Shown piece after piece: positions 7,915 through 16,674 of a stretch of DNA of 64,000 bases. The notes under the pieces were generated by a model that saw nothing but the letters and a program-made list of their open reading frames with translations, made no database searches and was not told where the DNA came from. The translations under genes were made by a program, and so were the position numbers. This DNA is from Rhodococcus sp. 14-1411-2a (GTDB taxonomy: Bacteria; Actinomycetota; Actinomycetes; Mycobacteriales; Mycobacteriaceae): contig NZ_NPGA01000022.1 in assembly GCF_002259485.1 (NCBI RefSeq), forward strand, positions 62,001-126,000, read 5' to 3'. The number at the start of each line of letters is the position of its first letter. The stretch's first letter is position 1.

Positions 7915-8471
7915 CCAACGAGATCAACAACACCGAGACGATCACGAGCGGCGCGACAGCGGAAACGGCCGTCCTGGCCGGCGGGTGCTTCTGGGGGATG
8001 CAGGACCTGATCCGCCGTCATCCCGGGGTACTCGGGACCCGCGTCGGATACACCGGCGGACATAACGAGCATCCGACGTATCGCAACCACCCGGGCCACG
8101 CCGAAGCCATCGAGATCGTGTTCGCCCCCTCAGAGACGACCTATCGCGACATCCTGGCGCTCTTCTTCCAGATCCACGATCCCACCACGCTGAACCGACA
8201 GCGAGGCGACCGCGGCACCAGCTACCGGTCCGCGATCTTCCCCGTCACACCGGAACAGGAGCGGATCGCCCGCGACACGATCGCCGATGTGGACGCGTCG
8301 GGTTTGTGGCCAGGTAAGGCGGTCACCACGATCGAGCCGATCGGCCCTTTCTGGGAGGCTGAGCCCGAGCATCAGGATTACCTGCAGAAATATCCGAACG
8401 GCTACACCTGCCACTTCCCCCGCGATGGTTGGGTGCTGCCTGATCGGAGTTCGTCGGGCGCGGGAGCGTAG
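7911..8471 (+). CDS. msrA: peptide methionine (S)-S-oxide reductase MsrA
   Basis: A 186-residue MsrA with the catalytic signature GGCFWGMQDL near residue 27, then VGYTGG and HAEAIEIVF. DPTTLNRQRGDRGTSYRSAI and FWEAEPEHQDYL are substrate-binding and structural motifs of the family. It repairs the S epimer, complementary to MsrB encoded just upstream with a 4-bp overlap. The C-terminal resolving cysteines common in some MsrA proteins are not obvious. Together with the divergent MsrP-like enzyme, the set points to defence against hypochlorite or other oxidants. Confidence 0.93.
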   Translation: MTNEINNTETITSGATAETAVLAGGCFWGMQDLIRRHPGVLGTRVGYTGGHNEHPTYRNHPGHAEAIEIVFAPSETTYRDILALFFQIHDPTTLNRQRGDRGTSYRSAIFPVTPEQERIARDTIADVDASGLWPGKAVTTIEPIGPFWEAEPEHQDYLQKYPNGYTCHFPRDGWVLPDRSSSGAGA

Positions 8472-8558
8472 CGGTCGTCCGGTCGGGCGCGGGCCATCTT
8501 TCGGCCCGGCCCGGCCGCGAAGCCCTGATCTCGACACCGGTGTAGTTAGCCTGGGGAG

Positions 8559-8797
8559 ATGACCGACAGCGTTAGCGGCTCTCGCCCGCGCCGCTTGACC
8601 ACGCGCGGTGCCGCAACGAAGGCACGAATCGTCGATGCGGCCGATCAGTTGATGTACGAGCGCGGTGTTGCTTCCACGACCCTGGCCGACGTCCGGGCCG
8701 CGAGCGAAACCTCGAAGTCACAGCTCTACCAGCACTTCGCCGGAAAGCGCGCACTTGTGTTGGCAGTCGTCGAGGTCCGCGCCGACGCAGTGCTGTC
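8559..8797 (+). pseudogene. TetR-type regulator, N-terminal fragment cut by the transposon
   Basis: From ATG 8559 (GGGGAG ribosome site just upstream) the frame encodes a TetR DNA-binding domain: TRGAATKARIVDAADQLMYE, then GVASTTLADVRAASETSKSQ, then LYQHFAGKRALVLAVVEVRA. At about residue 80 it enters the terminal repeat of the tni transposon at 8798 and continues as unrelated residues to 8903. The ligand domain is missing. The DNA-binding half alone could in principle still be made, but it would lack most of the dimer interface. Confidence 0.8.
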
Positions 8798-8822
8798 TGT
8801 CAGTTTCAGAAGACGGCTGCAC
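8798..8822 (+). repeat. tni transposon left terminal inverted repeat
   Basis: 25 bp beginning TGTCAGTTTCAGAAG and ending GGCTGCAC, a perfect reverse complement of 26118-26142. A subterminal transposase-binding-type repeat follows at 8825. It interrupts the TetR fragment ending at 8797. Confidence 0.9.
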
Positions 8823-8941
8823 GATGTCAGAAGTGCACTGCAGTGCAACTCCGAGTTCTCGAGCACACGTCCGGCCTTATCCAGTGAGCGCTGCGATCCC
8901 TGACTGGATAGCGCATTGATGGTGAAATTTCCCATCAAGTT

Positions 8942-9664
8942 TTACTGGCCGTCGGTGAGCTGCGGGTCTAGCGCCGCGGCCGGCCATGGACGGCTGTTGT
9001 CGCGCGAAGTGCTCGATCGGACACTTGCGGCATGGGCGGCGAGAAAGTTGTCGACGATTTGGATGCAGTCGTCGGCGTGGATGTGGCGCAGTCCTGTGAG
9101 GCGAGCGAACACTATCGGTCCGAGGAGCTGAATGAGGGCGAAGGTGGTGTCGATCTCGCCGAGCACAGCGCGAGCGTCAGGCGCCGTCAGGATCTGATCC
9201 AGGGACCTGCGGTATTGCTCTATGACACGGGCCCGAAGCGAGACCACCGCGCCAGGATCGAGATCGCGCCGGCTGGCGTCGCCGCTGTTGACGGGCCCCA
9301 TTGCCAGCCAGGCCAGCGTGGTCATCTGCACCGGAGCTTGGTCGATGAGGTCGGCTTGGGTGGTGAGCAACGAAATCAGACGTTCACGTAGCGGACCGGT
9401 ATCGATATCGGTGTCGACTGGGGGTAATAGTCGCTCGAAGGTTGCAGCGAGCAGGTCAGTGGTACTTCCGAAATGTCGGTACAGAGTGGCACGTGCAACC
9501 TTCGACATGCGGGTGACCGCCTCCACGGTGACCGCCTCCACACCGCCGGTGGACAGCAGCTGACCGGCCGCTTCGAGTAACCGGTTACGTGAGCGCGCCA
9601 GCCGGGGGTCGGCCGAGCCCTCGGTTGCAACGAGAGGGTCGACCATGAACGGGCTCCGCTCCAT
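8942..9664 (-). CDS. TetR/AcrR family transcriptional regulator
   Basis: A 240-residue regulator with an N-terminal TetR helix-turn-helix: ARSRNRLLEAAGQLLSTGGV, then AVTVEAVTRMSKVARATLYR, then HFGSTTDLLAATFERLL, about residues 22-80. An alpha-helical ligand domain with a TetR_C-like tail follows. ATG 9646 (MVDPLVA) is an alternative start. It is divergent from the MFS efflux gene at 9772; the palindromes in between (9729-9758) are the likely operators, so it probably represses the transporter and itself. The ligand is unknown. Confidence 0.85.
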   Translation of the reverse strand: MERSPFMVDPLVATEGSADPRLARSRNRLLEAAGQLLSTGGVEAVTVEAVTRMSKVARATLYRHFGSTTDLLAATFERLLPPVDTDIDTGPLRERLISLLTTQADLIDQAPVQMTTLAWLAMGPVNSGDASRRDLDPGAVVSLRARVIEQYRRSLDQILTAPDARAVLGEIDTTFALIQLLGPIVFARLTGLRHIHADDCIQIVDNFLAAHAASVRSSTSRDNSRPWPAAALDPQLTDGQ

Positions 9665-9728
9665 TTGACTGACAAGACATGTCCTCGATTGATCATTCTG
9701 TCACACCCGCAGAGTTGTGATACTAATA

Positions 9729-9758
9729 GTCTCGAACCGAGACGATCAGTCTCGAACT
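9729..9758. promoter_or_regulatory. TetR operator candidate
   Basis: GTCTCG-AAC-CGAGAC (9729-9743) is a perfect palindrome, followed by a second partial copy (AGTCTCGAAC at about 9748). Both lie between the divergent TetR and MFS genes, immediately before the MFS ribosome site GGGAGG. Confidence 0.65.
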
Positions 9759-9771
9759 GGGAGGCTGGCCG

Positions 9772-11325
9772 TTGAACGAACGTAGATCCGACTCTGCCAG
9801 CGTCGCTCGATGGAGCGGTGCCCAGTGGTGGATGTTGATTGTGTCGTGCATGGCAGTCGCGTTGGTGGTGGCCGCAATGGCAGCATTGTATTCAGCGTTG
9901 CCCCAGATCGCGGTCGCGACAGGGGCGACGCAAGCCCAACTGACCTGGATAGTCGACGGTTATACGTTGGTTTTGGCGTGCTTCGTTCTGCCTGCCGGTG
10001 CGATCGGTGACCGGTACGGTCGCCGGGGGGTGCTCGTGGCGGGGTTGGCGTTGTTCGCTTTCGCGTCGGCATTGCCCTTGTTTCTCGCCGACCCGGCGTG
10101 GCTGATCGCTGCTCGCGCGTTGGCTGGGGCGGGTGCGGCGCTGGTCATGCCCTCGACGCTGTCGATACTGACCGCGGGATTTCCACCGGCGCATCGCGGC
10201 CGCGCTGTAGGTGTGTGGGCCGGGGTTGCTGGATCCGGGGCGGTCCTGGGCATCCTCGGGGCTGGTGTGCTGCTCGAGCAGTGGTCGTGGACCTCGGTGT
10301 TCGTCGGGTTGACCGTCGCCGGAGCGGTTCTGGCCGGGTTGGCATGCAGTATCGCGGAGTCCCGCCAGCAGGAGCATCCACCGGTCGATTGGGTGGGCGC
10401 GGTGACCGTAGTTGTCGCGGTCGGGGCGATCGTCTTCGCTGTGATCGAGGTTCCGGCCCGTGGCTGGTCGGATTCGCTCGTCGCCATCAGCACTGCGGTG
10501 GGCTTGTTTGCGGTTGCGGTGTTCGTCGTCGTAGAACTACGTTCCTCGGCACCCCTACTCGATGTCCGGTTGTTCGCCCGCCGTGGTTTCGGTGCCGGCG
10601 CGCTGTCTGTCTGTATCCAATTTCTGGTGACCTTCGGGGTGTTCTTGCTGTTGGTGCAGTATCTGCAGTTGATTCTCGGTTATGGACCGCTCACCGCCGC
10701 GTTGGCGTTGACCCCTATGGTCGTGCCGCTCATCGTGATCTCGGTGATTGCACCCTGGCTGTCGAACATTGTTGGGCTGCGGGTGATGACCACTGTAGGT
10801 CTGCTCACCATCGCGGCGGGACTGGTGATGGTGAGCAGACTGACCGTCGCGGCGACTTACCCTGACCTGCTGTGGCCCTTGCTCATCATGAGTGCGGGTT
10901 TGGGGTTGTGTACCGCCCCTGCGACTTTCGCCATCGTCTCGGACACTCCTGAGGCCAAGCACGGGGTGGCTGCCGCGGTCAACGACGCAGCTCGCGAAAT
11001 CGGTGCCGCGATTGGGATTGCGGTAGCCGGTAGCGTGCTCGCGGCCGGTTACGTTCAGCACATTCAGCCGGCTCTGCCCCAGCTACCCGAGCCTGCCCGT
11101 GGTCCGGTGGCCGATTCTCTGGCCGCCGCGTTACAGGTCGCCGACCGCGCAGGACCAGCTGGTCAGCCGCTGGCCGAGTTCGCCAGCGCCGCATTCGTAC
11201 ACGGAAGTGGTCAGGCGACACTGTCGTTGGCGGCGCTGACCGCCGCTGGGGCACTCGTCCTCGCCGTCTTTGCGCCAGGTAGACGCAGCCGTACGACAGC
11301 CACCGCGGGTGATGGACGTCGGTGA
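9772..11325 (+). CDS. MFS drug efflux transporter, 14-TM DHA2 type
   Basis: A 517-residue integral membrane protein with about 14 hydrophobic segments, the size and pattern of the EmrB/QacA (DHA2) family. Motif A-like LPAGAIGDRYGRRGVL follows the second segment, and motif C-like GSGAVLGILGAGVLLE lies in the fifth. The start is TTG 9772, chosen for GGGAGG 8 bp upstream; the N-terminus is short and polar. It is expected to export hydrophobic compounds by proton antiport. The divergent TetR gene and operator suggest substrate-induced expression. Its place on an alkane-hydroxylase transposon suggests solvent or product tolerance, which is inference. Confidence 0.88.
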   Translation: MNERRSDSASVARWSGAQWWMLIVSCMAVALVVAAMAALYSALPQIAVATGATQAQLTWIVDGYTLVLACFVLPAGAIGDRYGRRGVLVAGLALFAFASALPLFLADPAWLIAARALAGAGAALVMPSTLSILTAGFPPAHRGRAVGVWAGVAGSGAVLGILGAGVLLEQWSWTSVFVGLTVAGAVLAGLACSIAESRQQEHPPVDWVGAVTVVVAVGAIVFAVIEVPARGWSDSLVAISTAVGLFAVAVFVVVELRSSAPLLDVRLFARRGFGAGALSVCIQFLVTFGVFLLLVQYLQLILGYGPLTAALALTPMVVPLIVISVIAPWLSNIVGLRVMTTVGLLTIAAGLVMVSRLTVAATYPDLLWPLLIMSAGLGLCTAPATFAIVSDTPEAKHGVAAAVNDAAREIGAAIGIAVAGSVLAAGYVQHIQPALPQLPEPARGPVADSLAAALQVADRAGPAGQPLAEFASAAFVHGSGQATLSLAALTAAGALVLAVFAPGRRSRTTATAGDGRR

Positions 11326-11341
11326 AGGTCGGCCAGGGTGT

Positions 11342-11896
11342 CTATTCTTCGGTGTGATTCGTGTCCGTGGCCCGGAGTTGGGCTCGGGCTTGGGACTGCA
11401 TGAAGTGTTCGACCTCGACCACCACGAACAGGGCAGTAGCGGTGGCTACCGAGCGGCCCTGCGCATCGTCCATCGTGGCCGTGAGATCCAGTTTGCGCCC
11501 ATCACGAGACCGAACGGCAGCACGCAATACGTATGGAGTGCCGAGCAGAACCGGCGCCAGGTAGTCGAGCTCGAGACGCCGCGTCACGGCGAGCTCACCC
11601 ACTGTGTAGAGCAGGAAGCCGAACAGATCGTCGAGAACGGTCGCCACCGCGCCTCCGTGTGCTATCCCGGGTGCCCCGACATGACGTTGATCGAACACAT
11701 GGTGAGCCACCACGCCGTTCTCGTCACGCTGGACCGACAGGGCGTGGCCGTGCGGGTTCTGCGGCCCACAACCAAGACAGTCGGGGTGGTGGGGCGGTAG
11801 ATCAGGCGAGTCGAAACTCGTGCTCCAGAACGAGCGCGCCCAGTTCTCGACAGCCGGGCCGGCCGACCCGCTGACCTCGTCCGGAACTCTTTTCAT
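11342..11896 (-). CDS. PaaI-type hotdog thioesterase
   Basis: A 184-residue protein with a 4HBT (hotdog) domain: PHGHALSVQRDENGVVAHHV, then HGGAVATVLDDLFGFLLY (the HGGxxxxLLD active-site motif), then ELDYLAPVLLGTPYVLRAAV. A C-P-x-C-like pair (CLGCGPQNPHG) precedes the domain, as in the common HHPDCLGCGPxNP subfamily. The start at ATG 11896 (MKRVPDE) is preferred over 11965 because of GAGAGG upstream. It probably hydrolyses acyl-CoA thioesters; the substrate is unknown. Convergent with the MFS gene, 16 bp apart. Confidence 0.82.
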   Translation of the reverse strand: MKRVPDEVSGSAGPAVENWARSFWSTSFDSPDLPPHHPDCLGCGPQNPHGHALSVQRDENGVVAHHVFDQRHVGAPGIAHGGAVATVLDDLFGFLLYTVGELAVTRRLELDYLAPVLLGTPYVLRAAVRSRDGRKLDLTATMDDAQGRSVATATALFVVVEVEHFMQSQARAQLRATDTNHTEE

Positions 11897-12138
11897 GGTC
11901 GGACCTCTCTGTCGTGAAAAAAAATTGTGCCGAGTCTGTCGCGTCATCGTGCGCTCGGCCTGCACCGCTGTTAGTTTCGATAGATAAACTGCACTATGTC
12001 AGAAGTGAACCGCGCGTTGAAAACGTCGGCGAGGTTGCAGATGAGGGTCATCCACCCCGCAGCCCAGTGGCTGGCGTCGTGATCTGATCGGCCCAGGGAT
12101 TCGGACACTAGACCCGCTTGGAATAGGGATCTACAAGC

Positions 12139-12249
12139 ATGAGCAGATCGCGTCGATCTTTCAGCACCGAGTTCAAAGACGAACTGTGCCGAGAGGTCAT
12201 CGACTCTTCCAAGCCGATCAGTGAGGTCGCCAGGGCGTACGGTGTCGGC
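12139..12249 (+). pseudogene. IS3-family transposase OrfA remnant
   Basis: The frame from ATG 12139 gives SRRSFSTEFKDELCREVIDS, then KPISEVARAYGVG, the start of an IS3-type OrfA helix-turn-helix. The match stops at about residue 37 and the rest of orfA and all of orfB are missing. Upstream bases 11990-12138 contain no gene and a TGTCAGAAGTGAACC segment (11997) resembling a tni subterminal repeat. The remnant marks an old insertion between the thioesterase and the cargo operon. Confidence 0.7.
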
Positions 12250-12313
12250 GACGACAGCTGCAGCACAGTGCGATGCGCCCCGTGTACCGCGCGCCATCGA
12301 ACGACGGTGGGCA

Positions 12314-13378
12314 TCATCTCGTGATGGCGGACAGCGAGCGTGAAGCAGACTCCAGGGACTCCACCAGGATCAGCTCGAGTTCCGACAGTCTGGCAGCCGA
12401 CACGGCCACCGCAGCTGCGCGTGTTCGTACATCGAGACCGCGTTGTGTTCCGGCGCGGGCAGTTTCGGTCCAGGCCTGGGCGCAGTGATCGGCGGCCACC
12501 GCGAGGTCTGCGGTAGCGGGATCACCGGTCAGACGTGCAATCTCGGTACAGCCGTCGGCGAGAAGCCGACGAAAGAGCCCGCCTCCGGTTCCGGCCTTTT
12601 CGATGAAGATACCGAGACTGAACAGCAGCGTCTCGAGGTCATCGGGCGGAAGGTCGACCCAGCTCTTGACGTCGGTTGCCAGCTGGTCGACCGCGGCCAA
12701 ACCGTCGGCACCGGCTGCTGGTATGTGGTCGGCTATTCCCGGTGTCGATGGGGCGTGCATGCTGGCGGCGGATCGGGCGAAGGCCGCGGCCGCGGCAGTC
12801 GACACGGGCGGCAGTGTCTGCGGCCACGTGATTCGGTACGTGCAGTGACGTGTCGGTTGCGGGAACGAGGTGGAAGATCGCGCCCGAGCCAGCGCGTCGA
12901 GCGGGATCTTCTGCACGTCGGCCCGATCGTTGTCGACGACCGAGGCAGTCCCCCCGATCTCGTCGTAGCCGATCACCACGATGTCGTGGCGACTCATCTG
13001 CAGTTTCACCCGTAAGTAGGGCAGCTCAGCGATATCGGCCCAGACCAGACTGGGTCTTCCCGCATCGATGTCGTCGCGAACCCATGACCATCCCTCACCG
13101 GGATCGTCGGTCGTGAGAACCTCGACTTGTCCGCCGAGCCTGCGCGGTAAGTCGATCTCGAAGTCGGCACCGCGGCCGACCAGGTACATCGGTGGGACCA
13201 GGTCGTCCGATCGCAGGTAGGACAAACCCAGATCACCACCCAGTGCGAACACCAACCCCTCGTCGGGTGGTCCGTCCCATCCCAGACCGTGCCACTGGAG
13301 AAGGTCTCGCATTGCACCCGACCCGCAGTGCCCTCCCATCCGGTGGGGATAGTTCTCGATCAGAGTCGTGGGGGTCAC
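12314..13378 (-). CDS. BtrH N-terminal / DUF4872 domain protein
   Basis: A 354-residue protein. The N-terminal ~140 residues resemble the BtrH_N papain-like fold: HRMGGHCGSGAMRDLLQWHG, with the Cys in GGHCGS where the nucleophile sits, and SRHDIVVIGYD supplying a histidine. The C-terminal ~150 residues are helical like DUF4872. Known BtrH-type enzymes transfer acyl groups from carrier proteins in antibiotic biosynthesis; no carrier protein is present here, so the substrate is unknown. The start is GTG 13378 with GAAAGG upstream. It is the last gene of the minus-strand CYP153 cluster. Confidence 0.7.
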   Translation of the reverse strand: MTPTTLIENYPHRMGGHCGSGAMRDLLQWHGLGWDGPPDEGLVFALGGDLGLSYLRSDDLVPPMYLVGRGADFEIDLPRRLGGQVEVLTTDDPGEGWSWVRDDIDAGRPSLVWADIAELPYLRVKLQMSRHDIVVIGYDEIGGTASVVDNDRADVQKIPLDALARARSSTSFPQPTRHCTYRITWPQTLPPVSTAAAAAFARSAASMHAPSTPGIADHIPAAGADGLAAVDQLATDVKSWVDLPPDDLETLLFSLGIFIEKAGTGGGLFRRLLADGCTEIARLTGDPATADLAVAADHCAQAWTETARAGTQRGLDVRTRAAAVAVSAARLSELELILVESLESASRSLSAITR

Positions 13379-13424
13379 TGTGACTGCCTTTCGGGTTGCT
13401 GGTCGAGCGCGCGTGTCGGCACGC

Positions 13425-14261
13425 TCAGCTGTTCCGGATTCTGTCGAGATACGTTCGGCGAGCAGCCATGTCGACGTCCGCGAGGAACACCGAATCTGTG
13501 TTCAGGGCCGCACCCAGTCCGGTCGCCAGCCGCCGGGGGACGAATTTCACCGCCGCGACCATTGCGCCTGCGAGACGGGTGACGCGGACGAAGGGGCGTG
13601 GATTCTCGATCAGATCTGCTGTCGCGCGGGCGATCTCCTCCGGCTCGGCGTTGCGTAATCCCTTTGCGCCGGCGGTTCCGGCGACGAGTTCGGTGTTGGT
13701 GAACGTCGGGCGGACTGTGGACAGTCGAACCCCTGACTTGCGGTACTCCAGTCGTGCGGCCTCTGTGAATCCGATGACTGCGAACTTGGTAGCGCAGTAG
13801 GTCGCCAAACCAGGTACCGCGAGCTCGCCGGCCAATGACGCAGTGTTGATGATGTGTCCGGTGCGGCGCGGCAGCATGCGCTGAAGAGCCAGTTTGGTCC
13901 CGAAGATGACACCCAGGACGTTGATCTCGACTTGACGCCGGGTTACTGCATCGTCCTCTTCGTGGGCGTGGCCGGTAGGCATGATGCCCGCGTTGTTGAT
14001 CAGGATGTCGAGGGGTCCGAGTTCACGTTCGACCAGGTCCAGAAACGTTGTGAACGAGTCAGGTTCGGTGACGTCGAGTCGGGTGACGACCTTCACCCCG
14101 AGTTCGGCGGCGGCCTCCTTCGCACGTGCCTCGTCGATGTCGCCGATGGCGACCCGGTGGCCTCGTCGAATCAACTCCTTCGCTGTCTGATAGCCGATGC
14201 CGCGAGCTCCACCTGTGATCGCCACGGTCCTGGCGGGGGTGTGAGGTGCGTTGTTCGTCAT
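13425..14261 (-). CDS. short-chain dehydrogenase/reductase
   Basis: A 278-residue classical SDR: TGGARGIG NAD(P)-binding motif near residue 16, NNAGIMP, and the catalytic YCATK (Tyr-x3-Lys) preceded by a serine in NTASLAGE. The start at ATG 14261 is supported by GCAAGGAGCG upstream. The acidic residue after beta-2 (AIGDIDEA) suggests NAD(H) preference. In a CYP153 cluster an SDR could oxidise the terminal alcohol made by the P450; this is inference. It is separated from the next upstream gene by 394 bp, so it may have its own promoter. Confidence 0.85.
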   Translation of the reverse strand: MTNNAPHTPARTVAITGGARGIGYQTAKELIRRGHRVAIGDIDEARAKEAAAELGVKVVTRLDVTEPDSFTTFLDLVERELGPLDILINNAGIMPTGHAHEEDDAVTRRQVEINVLGVIFGTKLALQRMLPRRTGHIINTASLAGELAVPGLATYCATKFAVIGFTEAARLEYRKSGVRLSTVRPTFTNTELVAGTAGAKGLRNAEPEEIARATADLIENPRPFVRVTRLAGAMVAAVKFVPRRLATGLGAALNTDSVFLADVDMAARRTYLDRIRNS

Positions 14262-14655
14262 GCTGCGCTCCTTGCATAGATGAGAGACATCGGTAGACGC
14301 CTGTCGGCCCGCTCTCGCGGTAGCGGCTGCGCACACGGGAGAGGGATATGGGTATCGCGCGTCGTCTCGTGCCCGGGGAGGCGTTCGGATCGGTCGTTCA
14401 TCGCCCGCAGCCGCAACCCCAGCGGCAGAACGGGTCTCGTCTGTTCGGTGCAACTTCCGGTGTCGGCCTTACCACGGCCGCGCCGACGAGACAGTCATGT
14501 GGCACAGCTCTGCCAGCAGGTATCGGCTCACCCGATTCGAAGGTGTCCGAGGCGGTCCGAGTGTTCACGATCGCGATTGTTCGCGGAGAGAGCTCCGACC
14601 GATCGGCAGTCGGCCGCGATACGGGGTTCGGCGCGTATGTTCTCACCGCTTGTGT
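14262..14655. other. 394-bp gap with no convincing gene
   Basis: Open frames here on both strands are arginine- and serine-rich, as expected of antisense or random high-GC sequence, and none has a ribosome site or a familiar domain. The sequence may hold the promoter of the SDR gene. No strong hairpin is seen. Confidence 0.5.
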
Positions 14656-15402
14656 TCATCGAGACTCCCGCGGCGAGTTTCGATCCCCGGGAGTTTCGTC
14701 CGGCCGGGTGCGGCCGGTGAAAACATCATCGAGTGGGTGAGCGCCCGTGAAGATCGTGGGGCCGTAGGCGTGCCGAAGCACCGTCAAGATCGCGTTCAAG
14801 GGTAGGTCGTCGAAGACTCCTCGCTCGCGGACATACTCCATGTGCTGAGCTCCGTCTGCGGTGAAGGCATGCATGAGAGCATCGCGATCGCCGTCGAATT
14901 CCACTGGCGGCACGCCGAAACGAGCGCACAACTCGACATTGAATGCCGGCGTGGCCTTCAACCACCGGCCCTCGATGTAGAGGCGACTGTAGCCGTGGTA
15001 GACGAACAGATCGGTGCCGCCCATCAGCGCGCGCAACGTCTCGGTCTGCAGGTGATTTCGGACGTCGGCGAAGCCGAGCAGTGCCGGGATACCCGCCGCC
15101 CGGCACACTGCGGTCAACAGCACCGCCTTCGGGACGCAATAAGCGCGCCCGGCCTCGAGGACGAAGCTCGCCCGATAGTGGGCCGGATCGTCCGACACGG
15201 TGTACGGGTCGTACCAGATCCGGTCGCGGACGGCGGCGAAGAGGCGTCTGGCCTTGTCACGGTCGCTGCTCGCATCCCCGATTACCGCGGCGGTGAACGC
15301 CCGCACGGATTCGTGCTCGATGTCGAGGAAGTCCGTTGCTCCCAGGTACGCGTGTGGTGGCTGCGTAGTATGTGCCCCGGGCGGGCGGTCTGTCATGGTC
15401 AT
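14656..15402 (-). CDS. transglutaminase-like domain protein
   Basis: A 248-residue protein with a transglutaminase-like core. GRAYCVPKAVLLTAVCRAAG carries the nucleophilic Cys in the usual xGxCxxKAxLLxALxRAxG setting. VYHGYSRLYIEGRWLKATPA supplies the His and the following Asp/Asn position. The N-terminal part (LDIEHESVRAFTAAVIGDAS) is the standard lead-in. The start at ATG 15402 has AAGGGA upstream. Bacterial members are usually thiol hydrolases of unclear substrate. It lies directly after the reductase gene of the CYP153 operon and is probably cotranscribed. Confidence 0.8.
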   Translation of the reverse strand: MTMTDRPPGAHTTQPPHAYLGATDFLDIEHESVRAFTAAVIGDASSDRDKARRLFAAVRDRIWYDPYTVSDDPAHYRASFVLEAGRAYCVPKAVLLTAVCRAAGIPALLGFADVRNHLQTETLRALMGGTDLFVYHGYSRLYIEGRWLKATPAFNVELCARFGVPPVEFDGDRDALMHAFTADGAQHMEYVRERGVFDDLPLNAILTVLRHAYGPTIFTGAHPLDDVFTGRTRPDETPGDRNSPRESR

Positions 15403-15465
15403 CGCCGATGTTCCCTTCTCTGAGCAAACCGGTTGCTGTTGTGTGCACAACGACCGAAGGATCGG

Positions 15466-16674
15466 TCAGTTGCGCGCGAGTGCGCCGAGCATCAGGTCTT
15501 CGCGTTGGACGGGGAGTCGCTGGGCGATCACCCGTTTGCTGTACATGAACTCGCGCGGGCGACCTATGCAGTCGGCGGCAATGAGCTCACCGGCCTGGAG
15601 ATAGAAGCAACTGAAATCACTGTCGCGGGTGGGGTCACCACTGAGAACCACTTCGTCGTATCCAGTGTTGAGGCCGGCGATCTGCAGCTTGAAGTGATAC
15701 TGATCCGACCAGAACCACGGCAACGCTTCGATTTTTCTGGACTTCCCGCAGGCGGTCGACGCAGCGACTTTGGCCTGCTCTCCTGCGCTCGAGACGGACT
15801 CCAACCGTAGTCGACGGCCGTAACGGGCCATGTCGTGGCTCGCGCAGTCCCCCGCCGCCATGATGTCGGGGTCGTTGGTCCGAGTGTGATCGTCGATCAC
15901 GATGCCGTTGTCGATGACAAGACCCGCATCGGCGGCGAGGTCGGTGTTCGGCTCGACGCCGACACCGACGATGACCAGATCTGCGAGGATCGATTCCCCG
16001 CTGGCCAAACTGACTTCACGAACCTCACGGTCACCGGACAGGCCCTGAACCATCGCGTTCGTTCTGATGTCGACTCCCTGCTCGCGATGTATCCGCTCGA
16101 AGAACGTCGAAACCTCGGGAGCAGTGACCCGCTCGAGCACACGCCCAGTTGCCTCGAGAACTGTGACCTGCACGCCCAGTGCGCGCAGCGATGCCGCTGT
16201 CTCGAGTCCGATGTAGCCGCCTCCGACGATCACCACCCGCCGGCCAGGGCCGGTGGCCATACGTATCCTCTCGACGTCCGCTGCGGTGCGCAGGTAGTAG
16301 ACCCCGTGGAGATCGGCCCCGGGAACGGTGAGCCGACGAGGGCGGGCTCCCGTGCACAGCGCGAGCTTGTCGTAGGCCAGCTTCTCCCCGGTGTCGAGAA
16401 CGACGTTGCCTTCCGACCGAACGATGGCCTCCACCTGCGCGTTCAGGAGCTGAATACCTTGCTTGGAGTAGAAGTCCGTGCTGCGAATGGCGATATCGTC
16501 GAGTACGCATTTGCCCGCCAGATATGCCTTCGACAGCGGGGGGCGTTGATAGGGAGCGGCAGACTCGTTACCGATGAGGACGATGTCGCCTGTCCAACCT
16601 TCTTGGCGCAAACTAGCTGCCAGTTGTGCCCCAGCATGGCTTGCGCCGACGATGATCGCCCGTTGCGATGTCAT
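15466..16674 (-). CDS. ferredoxin reductase of the CYP153 system (FAD, NAD(H))
   Basis: A 402-residue rubredoxin/putidaredoxin-reductase-type flavoprotein. It has an FAD Rossmann motif at the start (AIIVGASHAGAQLAASLRQ), a second GxGxxG-like NAD motif (VVIVGGGYIGLETAASLRAL) and the FAD-binding MAAGDCAS. The reductase C-terminal domain follows (WFWSDQYHFKLQIAGLN). The ATG at 16674 overlaps the P450 stop (ATGA), so the two are coupled. It should carry electrons from NADH to the 2Fe-2S ferredoxin encoded two genes upstream. Confidence 0.9.
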   Translation of the reverse strand: MTSQRAIIVGASHAGAQLAASLRQEGWTGDIVLIGNESAAPYQRPPLSKAYLAGKCVLDDIAIRSTDFYSKQGIQLLNAQVEAIVRSEGNVVLDTGEKLAYDKLALCTGARPRRLTVPGADLHGVYYLRTAADVERIRMATGPGRRVVIVGGGYIGLETAASLRALGVQVTVLEATGRVLERVTAPEVSTFFERIHREQGVDIRTNAMVQGLSGDREVREVSLASGESILADLVIVGVGVEPNTDLAADAGLVIDNGIVIDDHTRTNDPDIMAAGDCASHDMARYGRRLRLESVSSAGEQAKVAASTACGKSRKIEALPWFWSDQYHFKLQIAGLNTGYDEVVLSGDPTRDSDFSCFYLQAGELIAADCIGRPREFMYSKRVIAQRLPVQREDLMLGALARN

